Source: Halosimplex salinum (GTDB taxonomy: Archaea > Halobacteriota > Halobacteria > Halobacteriales > Haloarculaceae). Taken from it: 64,000 nt of DNA. The notes under the pieces were generated by a model that made no database searches, was not told the DNA's origin, and was given only the letters and a program-made list of their open reading frames with translations. The stretch spans positions 124,969 to 188,968 of the forward strand of contig NZ_QWGG01000008.1 in the NCBI RefSeq assembly GCF_003730195.1, read 5' to 3'. Both the position numbers and the translations under genes were made by a program. Positions 42,153 through 49,736 of this stretch are shown one piece after another. How positions within the stretch are numbered: the stretch's first letter is position 1; each line of letters opens with the position of its first letter.

Positions 42153-42884
42153 TCAGCGCTCCAGTCGCTCGCAGAGCGGGTCGAAGTGGCCGAGGCCGAC
42201 GACGGCGACCACGTCACCCCGCCGGCGGAGGTCGCGGATCCGGTCGGCCATGTGCGCTTCGCGCGTCTCGGAGCGGAGCCGAGACGCCGGCGGCGACTCG
42301 AAGGCGTCGAGCACGGCGGTCGCCGCGTCGATCTGTCGGTCCTCGTCCGCCGCCTGTCGAGCGGGCGGGTCCGAAGCCGACACGTCGTAGGTTGTTTTCG
42401 ACCCCACGGTCGGGGAGAACGGCGTCAGTCGCGTCACGGTCGCGGCGAGGCGACAGCTGACCGCGGTGGAGGTGACAGACCCCAGCCCCCTGAGGAACTT
42501 CTCCGCCGTCGCGGCGGACGGTCGTTCCGTGGCGAATCGAGCCGTGAGTCTACGGTAGAACGCCAGTGACGGGCCGTCGATCCCGACCACGTCGTCGGTG
42601 TCGGCCGCCTGGATGGCCGCACCCATCTCTCCACCGAACGTCAGCGGGTCCGTCCCGTCCGCCGCGTGCGCCTCGTACAGCGGGACCGCGAGCGGCGGCA
42701 GTTCGAGCGCGAGCACCGCTGGCGACAGCTGTTCGACCGCCCGCCGGACCCGGAAGACGGTCGCCGGGTGGTCGTGGACGACGCCGACGAGCGTCACGGA
42801 TCCCGGCCGCTCGTCGTCGAACGTGTGCAGATACCTCGTCTCCAGTCGCGGGTCCGTCGCCCCCTCGTCTCTCATGCGTGACAC
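42153..42884 (-). CDS. TraB-family protein
   Basis: 243 residues. VTLVGVVHDHPATVFRVRRAVEQL carries the first conserved histidines, PAVLALELPPLAVPLYEAH the E-L-P motif, SETREAHMADRIRDLRRRGDVVAVVGLGHFDPL the E-R-x2-M helix and the C-terminal GH motif of the TraB/PrgY fold (related to TIKI metalloproteases). No C-terminal membrane helices, so this is the soluble domain only, unlike the longer archaeal TraB membrane forms. Function in archaea unknown; possible peptidase. A start three codons later is possible. Confidence 0.8.
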   Translation of the reverse strand: MSRMRDEGATDPRLETRYLHTFDDERPGSVTLVGVVHDHPATVFRVRRAVEQLSPAVLALELPPLAVPLYEAHAADGTDPLTFGGEMGAAIQAADTDDVVGIDGPSLAFYRRLTARFATERPSAATAEKFLRGLGSVTSTAVSCRLAATVTRLTPFSPTVGSKTTYDVSASDPPARQAADEDRQIDAATAVLDAFESPPASRLRSETREAHMADRIRDLRRRGDVVAVVGLGHFDPLCERLER

Positions 42885-43282
42885 ACCATCGTCGGTACGA
42901 TCAGGCTACTCTCTGTAAGCCGAAGGTAATAGTGTTGCGCTCGATCCGGGAAACGAGTAATAATAAGAAATCAGATACGACGGCACTCAATGCCCGGATC
43001 ACTACCCGGTAAATGCCGTTCGCTACCGAGATACATACCAATTAGTTCCAATACACGTAGACGGTACTATGCGGATACGAAAAGAGACAGCGTATACAGG
43101 CGAGGACTCAGTGGTTTCGAGCGAGGACGGTGATCGATGGTCACCGGTCGGCGGACGGGCGCGCGACCGTCCAGACGGTGGTAGCCACTCTATACCGGGA
43201 TTATGGGCGGATAGGACGGTGTTATGCTCGATATCAGCTCTATTACAAAGGAGGAGAGCCGAGTAGTCATCGGTGAAGTCGC
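42885..43282. other. Intergenic gap, no gene seen
   Basis: 398 bases between divergent genes. A 65-residue frame (43069-43266) exists but looks like chance. The sequence is AT-richer than average (for example around 42930-43075) and must contain promoters for the TraB-family gene and the DUF1328 gene. Confidence 0.45.
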
Positions 43283-43516
43283 ATGTTCGGTACACTCACC
43301 ACAGCTGCTCCGACGTTCGAATCGGTAGGCGCGCTGAGTACGATCCCCCTGCAGTTCTTCTCGGGGGACTTCCTCACACTCGCGATCGCGTTTTTCGTCC
43401 TCGCGATCGTCGCCGCACTCCTCGGCGCGCGCGGCGTCGCCGGGTTGAGCATGGAGATAGCGAAGTGGCTCGTCCTGATATTCCTGGTGCTGGCAGTCGT
43501 CTCGCTGGTGTTGTGA
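43283..43516 (+). CDS. DUF1328-type small membrane protein
   Basis: 77 residues with two hydrophobic helices; the core [48 protein letters not shown] matches DUF1328, in which the GxxG-rich turn joins two helices. Widespread in bacteria and haloarchaea, often stress-linked, no known mechanism. It converges with the next small membrane protein gene, 10 bases apart. Confidence 0.87.
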   Translation: MFGTLTTAAPTFESVGALSTIPLQFFSGDFLTLAIAFFVLAIVAALLGARGVAGLSMEIAKWLVLIFLVLAVVSLVL

Positions 43517-43526
43517 CCGCCGTCGG

Positions 43527-43766
43527 TCACAAACTACCGGAGACGGTTTGGCGCCGGAACGTCGCGAGCTGGTAGCGCGTCACGAGCACCGAGTAGGCTA
43601 CCATCATCGCCGCGACGGCCGCGACGAGCCACAGGTTAGAGCCGTGAACTGCGGCGTTCAGGAACTGTGCTGCACCGATCACGAGCGGTCCGAGAGTGAA
43701 AAGCGCGGTCCGGATCGGGAAGTGACGACACATCTTCCCGAAGGACGGCTGCTGTCGCGACGCCAT
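43527..43766 (-). CDS. Small two-helix membrane protein, unknown
   Basis: 79 residues, basic N-terminus (MASRQQPSFGKMCRHFPIR) then helices at about 20-40 and 44-64 and a polar tail. No family recognised. Convergent with the DUF1328 gene. Confidence 0.7.
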   Translation of the reverse strand: MASRQQPSFGKMCRHFPIRTALFTLGPLVIGAAQFLNAAVHGSNLWLVAAVAAMMVAYSVLVTRYQLATFRRQTVSGSL

Positions 43767-43816
43767 TAAGGCGGGCTTTCGGGGAGACAGTTATGAATTT
43801 TTCGGTGTCAGCGACC

Positions 43817-44731
43817 TCAGAGGCGCGGTGATTGTCGTTCGACGGTCGTCGCCAGTTTGTCGAGTTCGCTCGCGAGCAACACGAGCGCGTCGTCGAGTGT
43901 GACGATCCCCCGGAGTCGCCCCTCGTCGTCGACGACCGGGAGCCGTCGGATCGTCTCGTCGCTCATCAGCTGGAGCGCGTCGAAGATGCTCGTCGACGCG
44001 TCGACGCTGATCAGGTCGCCGTCGATCAGTTCCTCCGCCGTCTCGTCCGCCACGTTCGGATTCTCCTCCAGCGTGAGCGCGATCTTCCGGTCGGTGAGGA
44101 TCCCGATGGGGCGGTCGTCCTCGACGACGACCACGGACCCGACGTCGCGCTCTGCCATCTTCGCGACAGCCGTACGGATGGGCGTGTCCCGCTCGGCGGT
44201 CACCACGTCCTCGGCCACCACGTCGTCGACCGAGACCGGTCTGAGGAGCGAGCGCTCCCGGGAGGAGGGGGCACGCCCCATCCCCCCGGCCGGGCGAGCG
44301 CCCGTGGCCTGCGGGCCACCCTGAATACCGCTACCCGCCTGTTGCTGCTGTCGGCCGCCCATCTGCGGCGTGCCTCGTGTCGGTCGTGGCTGTGACTGCT
44401 GAGCGCCTGTCGCCGTCGGCGACTGCGCACCCGTCTGCTGGTGGGGTTGCTGTGGGATCGCTGGCGACTGCTGGGGTGGCTGATACTGTTGCTGGGGCGC
44501 CCCGGCCTGTGGGTGGTGACCCTGCTGAGCGGGTTGCCCTCGCTGCTGGGGTGGTTGCCCCTGCTGTGGCGGCGATTGGCCCCCCTGGGGAGTCGGCTGG
44601 CCCTGCGGTGGTTGGCCCTGTGGCGGTTGGCCCTGCGGGCCGCCCTGTCCCTGCTGGGGCGGTTGCTGTCCGGTGCCTCGGTGCTGTCGTGCCCGTGGGT
44701 CTGACGGGTCTCGTCCCTGATTCGGTGTCAT
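43817..44731 (-). CDS. CBS-pair protein with long Pro/Gln-rich N-terminus
   Basis: 304 residues. Residues 1-160 are low complexity, dominated by Gln, Pro and Gly (PPQQGQGGPQGQPPQGQ repeats), surely disordered. From about 170 there are two CBS motifs: VDDVVAEDVVTAERDTPIRTAVAKMAERDVGSVVVVEDDRPIGILTDRKI and LISVDASTSIFDALQLMSDETIRRLPVVDDEGRLRGIVTLDDAL. The pair probably senses an adenine nucleotide. The ATG at 44731 begins the Gln-rich region; the frame upstream is not convincing. Tail chemistry is shared with several other proteins nearby. Confidence 0.87.
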   Translation of the reverse strand: MTPNQGRDPSDPRARQHRGTGQQPPQQGQGGPQGQPPQGQPPQGQPTPQGGQSPPQQGQPPQQRGQPAQQGHHPQAGAPQQQYQPPQQSPAIPQQPHQQTGAQSPTATGAQQSQPRPTRGTPQMGGRQQQQAGSGIQGGPQATGARPAGGMGRAPSSRERSLLRPVSVDDVVAEDVVTAERDTPIRTAVAKMAERDVGSVVVVEDDRPIGILTDRKIALTLEENPNVADETAEELIDGDLISVDASTSIFDALQLMSDETIRRLPVVDDEGRLRGIVTLDDALVLLASELDKLATTVERQSPRL

Positions 44732-45001
44732 GGTAACTCGGTCGGCGCGGACGCTTCGCTGGGTGGCCGACGAGCAACCGTTCGCTCCACCAACCAATAA
44801 AGGTTAGCGGCCCTCCGGGACCCGCCGGTGCTCGCCGGTGCCGAACGCCCGGTCGACCCCGGCCGATCCGCCAGCGAAACCACCGTACCGAGACAGGTCA
44901 CATCCCTGCCAGGGGAGTCGCTTATAGACGTGTATCCCCTACCGTAGTCGACCCCTGTCGGCGCCCCCGACAGGCGGGTCATCGCCGTGGGAACGAGAAA
45001 C

Positions 45002-45238
45002 ATGAGCACCCACAACAGCACCGTCAGATCCGTCGCACCGTCCTACCCCGACGCCGAACCGGTCGGCCCGCACCTCGTCATCGACAAGACGGAGTGGGTC
45101 CCCGGTCGGCACCCCGAATCACATCGCGGCTTCGCCGACCAGCGCGGCTACCGGGAGTCCTACTACCGCTGTATCAGGTGCGGTGCCGAGCGCCTCTCGA
45201 CGGCAGATCTCCCCGAGGAGTGTTCCGCCCGGTCGTGA
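45002..45238 (+). CDS. Small hypothetical protein with C-terminal Cys cluster
   Basis: 78 residues from the ATG at 45002 (an upstream ATG at 44987 adds five residues). SESYYRCIRCGAERLS-like segment (YYRCIRCGAERL) has a C-x2-C and a later Cys (EECS), suggestive of a small metal site, and the rest is charged. A TATA-like CTTATAGACG (about 44922) is 80 bases upstream. Function unknown. Confidence 0.68.
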   Translation: MSTHNSTVRSVAPSYPDAEPVGPHLVIDKTEWVPGRHPESHRGFADQRGYRESYYRCIRCGAERLSTADLPEECSARS

Positions 45239-45462
45239 CGACCGACCGCCGGTGACCGGACGCCGGCGAGAACCAATTTCGACCGTCAGTTCGCCGCGAG
45301 CCGCCGTCGCCACCGCGGCGACCGCCCCCGGTCGTCGAGCGACGCCGAAAAGGAGAGCTTATCCGTAGAAGGGGGCGGAAACCCGTCGAATCATCAGGCG
45401 GATTTAACCGTCGCCGCCGGGAACGGCCCGTGTCAGCACGCGGCGTGGCTGGCGGAGTACTC

Positions 45463-46398
45463 ATGAGCCCCGAAGACACCGACTCCGACCACGGCGACGA
45501 CCCGGCCGACGAGGCGTCGACCGGATCGGACACGAACGAACAGGCCCGCGACCCGGAGACCGGACAGTTCCTCCCGAAAGACGATCGCGGGTCCGAATCG
45601 GCCGACGAGGGGTCGGCCGCCGACGACCCCGACTCGACGGACGAGGACGCCCGACCGGCCGACGACGGAGCCCGGACGACGAAAGCAGACACACCGAGCG
45701 GAGCGGTCGAGCGGAGCTCCACCGGTGCCGGCGCCCCGCAGCGCGGCGAATCACCCAGGCTGTCGTCCGGTGCCGGGGCGTCGAGGGGACCGGCACCGGG
45801 AACGGAACCGTCACCAGGGACGAGACCGCCACCAAGAACGGAACCGACACCGGGGACGAGACCGCCACCGGAGCCCAAATCCACACGGGGCGGGCAGCCA
45901 CCGTCGGGGCCGCCCGACCGGCGACAGTCACACCCCCAATCGGTCCCGCCCCGATCGTCGAGTATGCAATCGTCCGCGGGACAGCCCAGCCAGTCCCCCG
46001 AGACGGGACAGCTCCAGCCGTCGCCGGGCACGGCCCGGGCACCGCCGAGCGGTCAAAGCCGCCGCGCGCTGGCCCCGAGCGCGAAGGCCCAATCACCCGG
46101 CGGGCAGGTGTCGGCACTCCACGCCGGGCGTCTCCAGCCGTCGCGCCCCCGGGAGCGCGACGACCTGTCCGCGCTCTCTCCGGCGCTGGACCTCGTTCCC
46201 ATGCAGGTCGGACTGACCGGTGAACTGGTCCAGCCCGGTCGGGTCGAGCCCGGACGCCGTGCGTTCGCCGTCCCCCCGGCCTCGACGCAGTCGGCCGGCC
46301 ACCCACAGCGCGGGGAACGGGGCCGCGACCGACAGCCCGCCGACACCGGCCCGGCTCCCGGCGCCCGACACCGAGACACCGGCGGGCCGCTGCAGTAG
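45463..46398 (+). CDS. Disordered acidic and Pro-rich protein
   Basis: 311 residues. Residues 1-85 are very acidic and contain RDPETGQFLPKD, a short motif seen in haloarchaeal small stress-type proteins. Residues 90-210 are built of PGTRPPPRTEPTPG-type repeats, then Ser/Gln/Pro-rich sequence; the last 100 residues are less repetitive (LSPALDLVPMQVGLTGELVQPGRVEPG). No fold is evident. Base composition and direct repeats at DNA level (ACCGGGAACGGAACC-like) suggest fast evolution. The acidic N-terminus argues for this frame over the opposite strand. Confidence 0.6.
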   Translation: MSPEDTDSDHGDDPADEASTGSDTNEQARDPETGQFLPKDDRGSESADEGSAADDPDSTDEDARPADDGARTTKADTPSGAVERSSTGAGAPQRGESPRLSSGAGASRGPAPGTEPSPGTRPPPRTEPTPGTRPPPEPKSTRGGQPPSGPPDRRQSHPQSVPPRSSSMQSSAGQPSQSPETGQLQPSPGTARAPPSGQSRRALAPSAKAQSPGGQVSALHAGRLQPSRPRERDDLSALSPALDLVPMQVGLTGELVQPGRVEPGRRAFAVPPASTQSAGHPQRGERGRDRQPADTGPAPGARHRDTGGPLQ

Positions 46399-46527
46399 CG
46401 CGGACTGCCGGCGCCTGACCGACGGTGTACAGTTCGCCGGTCGGCGCCGACGTGCGCGTGGCGTGCCAGCGCGGTTCGGCGACCGACGCGAAGCCACTAA
46501 GTGTCCGTTTTCACTAGAACGTGGACG

Positions 46528-47160
46528 ATGGAGGACCCGGGACCGGCCGACGGGGAGAGCGAAGGTGAGTGTTCCTGCAAGATCGGTCGGGCGGTTCGAA
46601 CGTACGACCTCGGCGCGTTCGACAGGACGCTGATCGATAGACGGCGGGACGGCGCGAGCCTCCGCGACCTGGAGACCGTCGTCAACGAGGCCGTCCTGCG
46701 GGCGGCGCTGCGCGAGGCCGACGCCGACGTGATCGGCGACGTGTCGAGCGTCTACGAGGGGCTCGCGGGCGACGAGGCCAGCGCGGGTGAACGGGCCGAA
46801 CTCCGCGACCGACTCGCCCGTGCGGGCGTCGACGTCGACGAACTCGAAGCCGACTTCGTCTCCTACCAGACCGTTCGCACCCACTTCAGAGAGTGTCTCG
46901 ACGTCGACACGGACCGACAGGCGTCACTGTCCGTTGAGGACGCCCGCGGCACCGTCGAGTGGGCGCGCTCGCGGAGCGAAGGTATCGTCGAGCGGACGCT
47001 CGACCGGCTCGCCCGGACCGACGGGTTCACGGCCGGCGACGTGTCGGTCTCGCACGTCGTCCGCGTGACCTGTGACGACTGCGGTGCGAGCTACCCGGTC
47101 GACGCGTTCGTCGACCGCGGCGGCTGTGACTGCTCGACGGCCGACAGCGACGGATCGTAG
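46528..47160 (+). CDS. rdfA: RdfA family protein (rod-determining factor)
   Basis: 210 residues. The layout matches RdfA: CSCKIGRAVRTYDLGAFDRTLIDRR at the start, an all-helical middle (LRDLETVVNEAVLRAALREADADVIGDVSSVYEGL, RDRLARAGVDVDELEADFVSYQTVRTHF) and a C-terminal C-x2-C plus CDC zinc site (TCDDCGASYPVDAFVDRGGCDC). In Haloferax volcanii RdfA is needed for the rod cell form. Paralogues exist in many haloarchaea, so this copy may have a different task. The homologue is often found with an SMC-related gene; one lies at 49737-51674 here. Confidence 0.85.
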   Translation: MEDPGPADGESEGECSCKIGRAVRTYDLGAFDRTLIDRRRDGASLRDLETVVNEAVLRAALREADADVIGDVSSVYEGLAGDEASAGERAELRDRLARAGVDVDELEADFVSYQTVRTHFRECLDVDTDRQASLSVEDARGTVEWARSRSEGIVERTLDRLARTDGFTAGDVSVSHVVRVTCDDCGASYPVDAFVDRGGCDCSTADSDGS

Positions 47161-47306
47161 CCCCGCGACGAGTGGCCACGGACAGCGAGCGGACGCCGAC
47201 TCGATCCGGTCGCCGTCCGGGGGCGTAATCCGACGCAACGGCGGAATAACGGGTCATGAACAATAGCCGTCGCGCGACGTATCGCACGACACGCCGTTCT
47301 ATCCAG

Positions 47307-48326
47307 ATGTCGAACCCATCCCCGGAGACAGACCCTGCGTTCCCGGAACCCGTCGATTACGCGGAGCCGGCGATCGACAGAGCGGCCCGGCGGCTCGACG
47401 AGAAGCCCATCGGCGACAGGGTCAGGCTCAGGCGTCGAACCCGTCGACGGCTGACACTGCTGGTGACGGGGTATCTGGTGGTTCTCGCGGCGAGCGTGCT
47501 CGTCGTCGACGACGGCCCCGCCGACTCCCGGTCGGTTCGGGCCCTGTTCCTCCCGGGCGTCTTCCTCGCGGGGTTCGTCTTCGAGACGCTGGACTCCGCC
47601 TCCGGGATGGGGTTCGGCACGTCGCTGACGCCGCTGCTGTTATCGTTCGGGTACGCGCCGCTGGAAGTGGTGCCGGTGCTGTTCGTCACGGAGACCGTGA
47701 CCGGACTGCTCGCCGGCGCGCTCCACCACGAGTTCGAGAACGTCCAGTTCTCGGTGACGCCGCCGTTGACCGACGCCACCAGGGCGGTCGCGCTGCTGGC
47801 GGGCGTCGGCATCCTCGGGACGCTCGCTTCCATCGGCTTCGCGTACCTCGTGGTCGAGTTGCCCGAGCGGGCCATCGAGATCTACGTCGCCCTGCTGGTC
47901 ATCGCCATGGGCGTCATCGGCCTCCTCCGGCAGTTCCTGCCGAGCGACGTGATCTACCGCCCGCGCAGACTCGCCGGGTTCGCGCTGCTGGCGGGCATCA
48001 ACAAGGGGATCTCCGGCGGCGGCTACGGGCCCATCGCGACGCTCGGCCAGATCTACGCCGGCGTCTACGAGAAGACGGCGACGGCGATCACGTCGCTCGC
48101 GGAGGGGATGGTGTCTCTCGTCGGCGCGTTGGCGTACTTCGGACTGTTCCTCGGCGGCTTTCCGATCGAGTACGGCCTGTTTCCCTCGCTGTTCACCGGC
48201 GCGTTCTTCGCTGCGATCGTCGCGCCGTATCTCGTGCGCGTCCTCCCGGGGCGGGTGCTTGAGTACCTGATCCCGCTCTACGCCTTCGCCATCGGCGCGT
48301 TCGCGCTCCTCCAGCTTACCGGGTGA
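47307..48326 (+). CDS. TauE/SafE (TSUP) family membrane permease
   Basis: About 339 residues, eight membrane helices. Duplicated TSUP motif: FVFETLDSASGMGFGTSLTPLLLSFGYAPLEVVPVLFVTETVTGLLAG and ALLAGINKGISGGGYGPIATLGQIYAGVYEKTATAITSLAEGM. Family members export sulfite or sulfonates or move other anions; the substrate here is unknown. An upstream in-frame ATG at 47256 adds 17 basic residues; 47307 is preferred because the acidic start is more typical. Confidence 0.9.
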   Translation: MSNPSPETDPAFPEPVDYAEPAIDRAARRLDEKPIGDRVRLRRRTRRRLTLLVTGYLVVLAASVLVVDDGPADSRSVRALFLPGVFLAGFVFETLDSASGMGFGTSLTPLLLSFGYAPLEVVPVLFVTETVTGLLAGALHHEFENVQFSVTPPLTDATRAVALLAGVGILGTLASIGFAYLVVELPERAIEIYVALLVIAMGVIGLLRQFLPSDVIYRPRRLAGFALLAGINKGISGGGYGPIATLGQIYAGVYEKTATAITSLAEGMVSLVGALAYFGLFLGGFPIEYGLFPSLFTGAFFAAIVAPYLVRVLPGRVLEYLIPLYAFAIGAFALLQLTG

Positions 48327-48377
48327 GCGAAGCCGCCCTCCGGATCGTCCCGACGAGCGGTCACGTGACCGGGGCGG

Positions 48378-48761
48378 TCACGCCGTCCCTTCGACGTGGG
48401 CTTCCATCACGTCGACGTTCCGCTTGTTGACCTTCCACCCGGCGTCCAGGATCGTCCCGAGGACCGGGACCGAACCGACGACGAACTCGACCGTGATCCG
48501 GCCGAGCATCGCGACGACGCTCCGCGTCGGGACGCCGACTTCGACGGCCTTGAACACGATGTACAGCGACGCGAGCGCGGCGACGAGGTCGCCGGAGACG
48601 GGCGCGATCCCGAGGATCGGGTCCGCCCCGATCCGGACTGGCGTCCCCGGGATGCGGACCGCCTCGTCGAGCAGGTGGGCGACGGACTGCGCCCGCTCCA
48701 GCGCCGCCCGGTCGTCGCTCTCGCCCGTCGGTTCCGCCTCGCCTGTCGTGACGCTTGCCAT
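48378..48761 (-). CDS. DUF4112 protein
   Basis: 127 residues. LLDEAVRIPGTPVRIGADPILGIAPVSGDLVAALASLYIVFKAVEVGVPTRSVVAMLGRITVEFVVGSVPVLGTILDAGWKVNKRNVDVM is a textbook DUF4112 domain: a short amphipathic N-terminus, the IGxDPIxGxxPxxGD motif, and two membrane-associated helices. Function unknown, widespread in bacteria and haloarchaea. Confidence 0.92.
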   Translation of the reverse strand: MASVTTGEAEPTGESDDRAALERAQSVAHLLDEAVRIPGTPVRIGADPILGIAPVSGDLVAALASLYIVFKAVEVGVPTRSVVAMLGRITVEFVVGSVPVLGTILDAGWKVNKRNVDVMEAHVEGTA

Positions 48762-48841
48762 GGGCTCCGTTGGGGGTGGCGACGATTACGTGTTGCCCCG
48801 GCGCCCCCGTCAGTCGCCGGTCGCGGTCCGCCGCCGGCGCG

Positions 48842-49543
48842 TCAGGTGTCGACCTCGTGGCGCATCCGCGGGGACACGTCGTGGTCGCGCCGGTGGATCT
48901 TGTGGTACAGCGCGTTGGTGATGATCGTCTCGTGAGCTCGGCGGAGCCGCTCGGAGAGCGCCTGGTGGGACACGTCGAAGTACTCCGCGAGTTCCTCCTG
49001 GTTGACGGTGCGCGGTACGTCGTAGTAGCCCGCCTCGTAGGCACTGACGAGTGTCTCGTACTGGCGTTCGGTGAGTCCGAGGTGGCCGTACTCCGAGGCC
49101 TCCGAGAGGCGGTTGATCCGCTCGAGTTCGAGGTCGATCCCGTACTCCTCGCAGAAGTCACTGGTCGTCGACACGAGTTCGTGGTCGGGGAAGAAGATCT
49201 GGAGGTGCCACGTGTCGTCCTGCCCGGAGGCGTCGAGTATCGTCGCGTCCTCTTCGGCGACGATGGAGACGAGCACCCGGACGCGGGGCGCCCAGTCCAC
49301 CCGGAACAGCGACTCGCCGTCGAAGTCGGCGAGCACTGAGACCCGTTCGGTCGTGGGGTCGTTCACGAGCGCGTCGTGCAGTCGTTCGGTGTCCTCACAG
49401 CCCGCCCAGAGGAACGGCATCACGTACTCCGACCCGTGCGCGACCAGCCGGACCATCCGAACCTCCGCGTCAGGCACCGTCGAGAGCGCCTCCGCGAGCG
49501 CGAACTGGTCTGCTGGCACTGTCGCCTCGACGATCGTACTCAT
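48842..49543 (-). CDS. Bat-type HTH regulator (HTH_10) with N-terminal sensor domain
   Basis: 233 residues. The N-terminal 150 residues (MSTIVEATVPADQFALAEALSTVPDAEVRMVRLVAHGSEYVMPFLW) form the bacterioopsin-activator-like sensor fold; the C-terminal part GLTERQYETLVSAYEAGYYDVPRTVNQEELAEYFDVSHQALSERLRRAHETI is the Bat HTH. Such proteins control transcription in response to unknown, often redox or light, cues. A closely related paralogue is at 59516-60160. It is upstream of DUF4112 on the same strand. Confidence 0.92.
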   Translation of the reverse strand: MSTIVEATVPADQFALAEALSTVPDAEVRMVRLVAHGSEYVMPFLWAGCEDTERLHDALVNDPTTERVSVLADFDGESLFRVDWAPRVRVLVSIVAEEDATILDASGQDDTWHLQIFFPDHELVSTTSDFCEEYGIDLELERINRLSEASEYGHLGLTERQYETLVSAYEAGYYDVPRTVNQEELAEYFDVSHQALSERLRRAHETIITNALYHKIHRRDHDVSPRMRHEVDT

Positions 49544-49736
49544 CGCCTGTATCTACGGTGCCCACCGGAAAAGAACGTGCCCCCTAGGTGTTTCGACCCT
49601 CCCATCCCGGCCCGGACGGCGCGTCTCGCCCGGGCGGCCGGGTCAGGGCGTCCCGACCCGGGTTCCATAAGCTCGGCTTAACAGTGATATCATCGTGAAG
49701 AGGAGCGTGCGGACGGTGGTGACGGCGCGCGGCGCG

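Noticed and set aside
40730-42217. Minus-strand 495-codon frame over the integrase
   Set aside because: Translation is Arg/Val-rich without motifs; the plus strand carries the recombinase catalytic residues.
43069-43266. 65-aa frame between the TraB-family and DUF1328 genes
   Set aside because: No homology, odd composition and an AT-rich setting; better explained as promoter DNA.
45461-46306. Minus-strand frame of 281 codons opposite the disordered protein
   Set aside because: Arg/Gly/Pro-rich with no acidic bias; the plus strand begins with a typical acidic haloarchaeal stretch. Some doubt remains as neither strand shows a fold.
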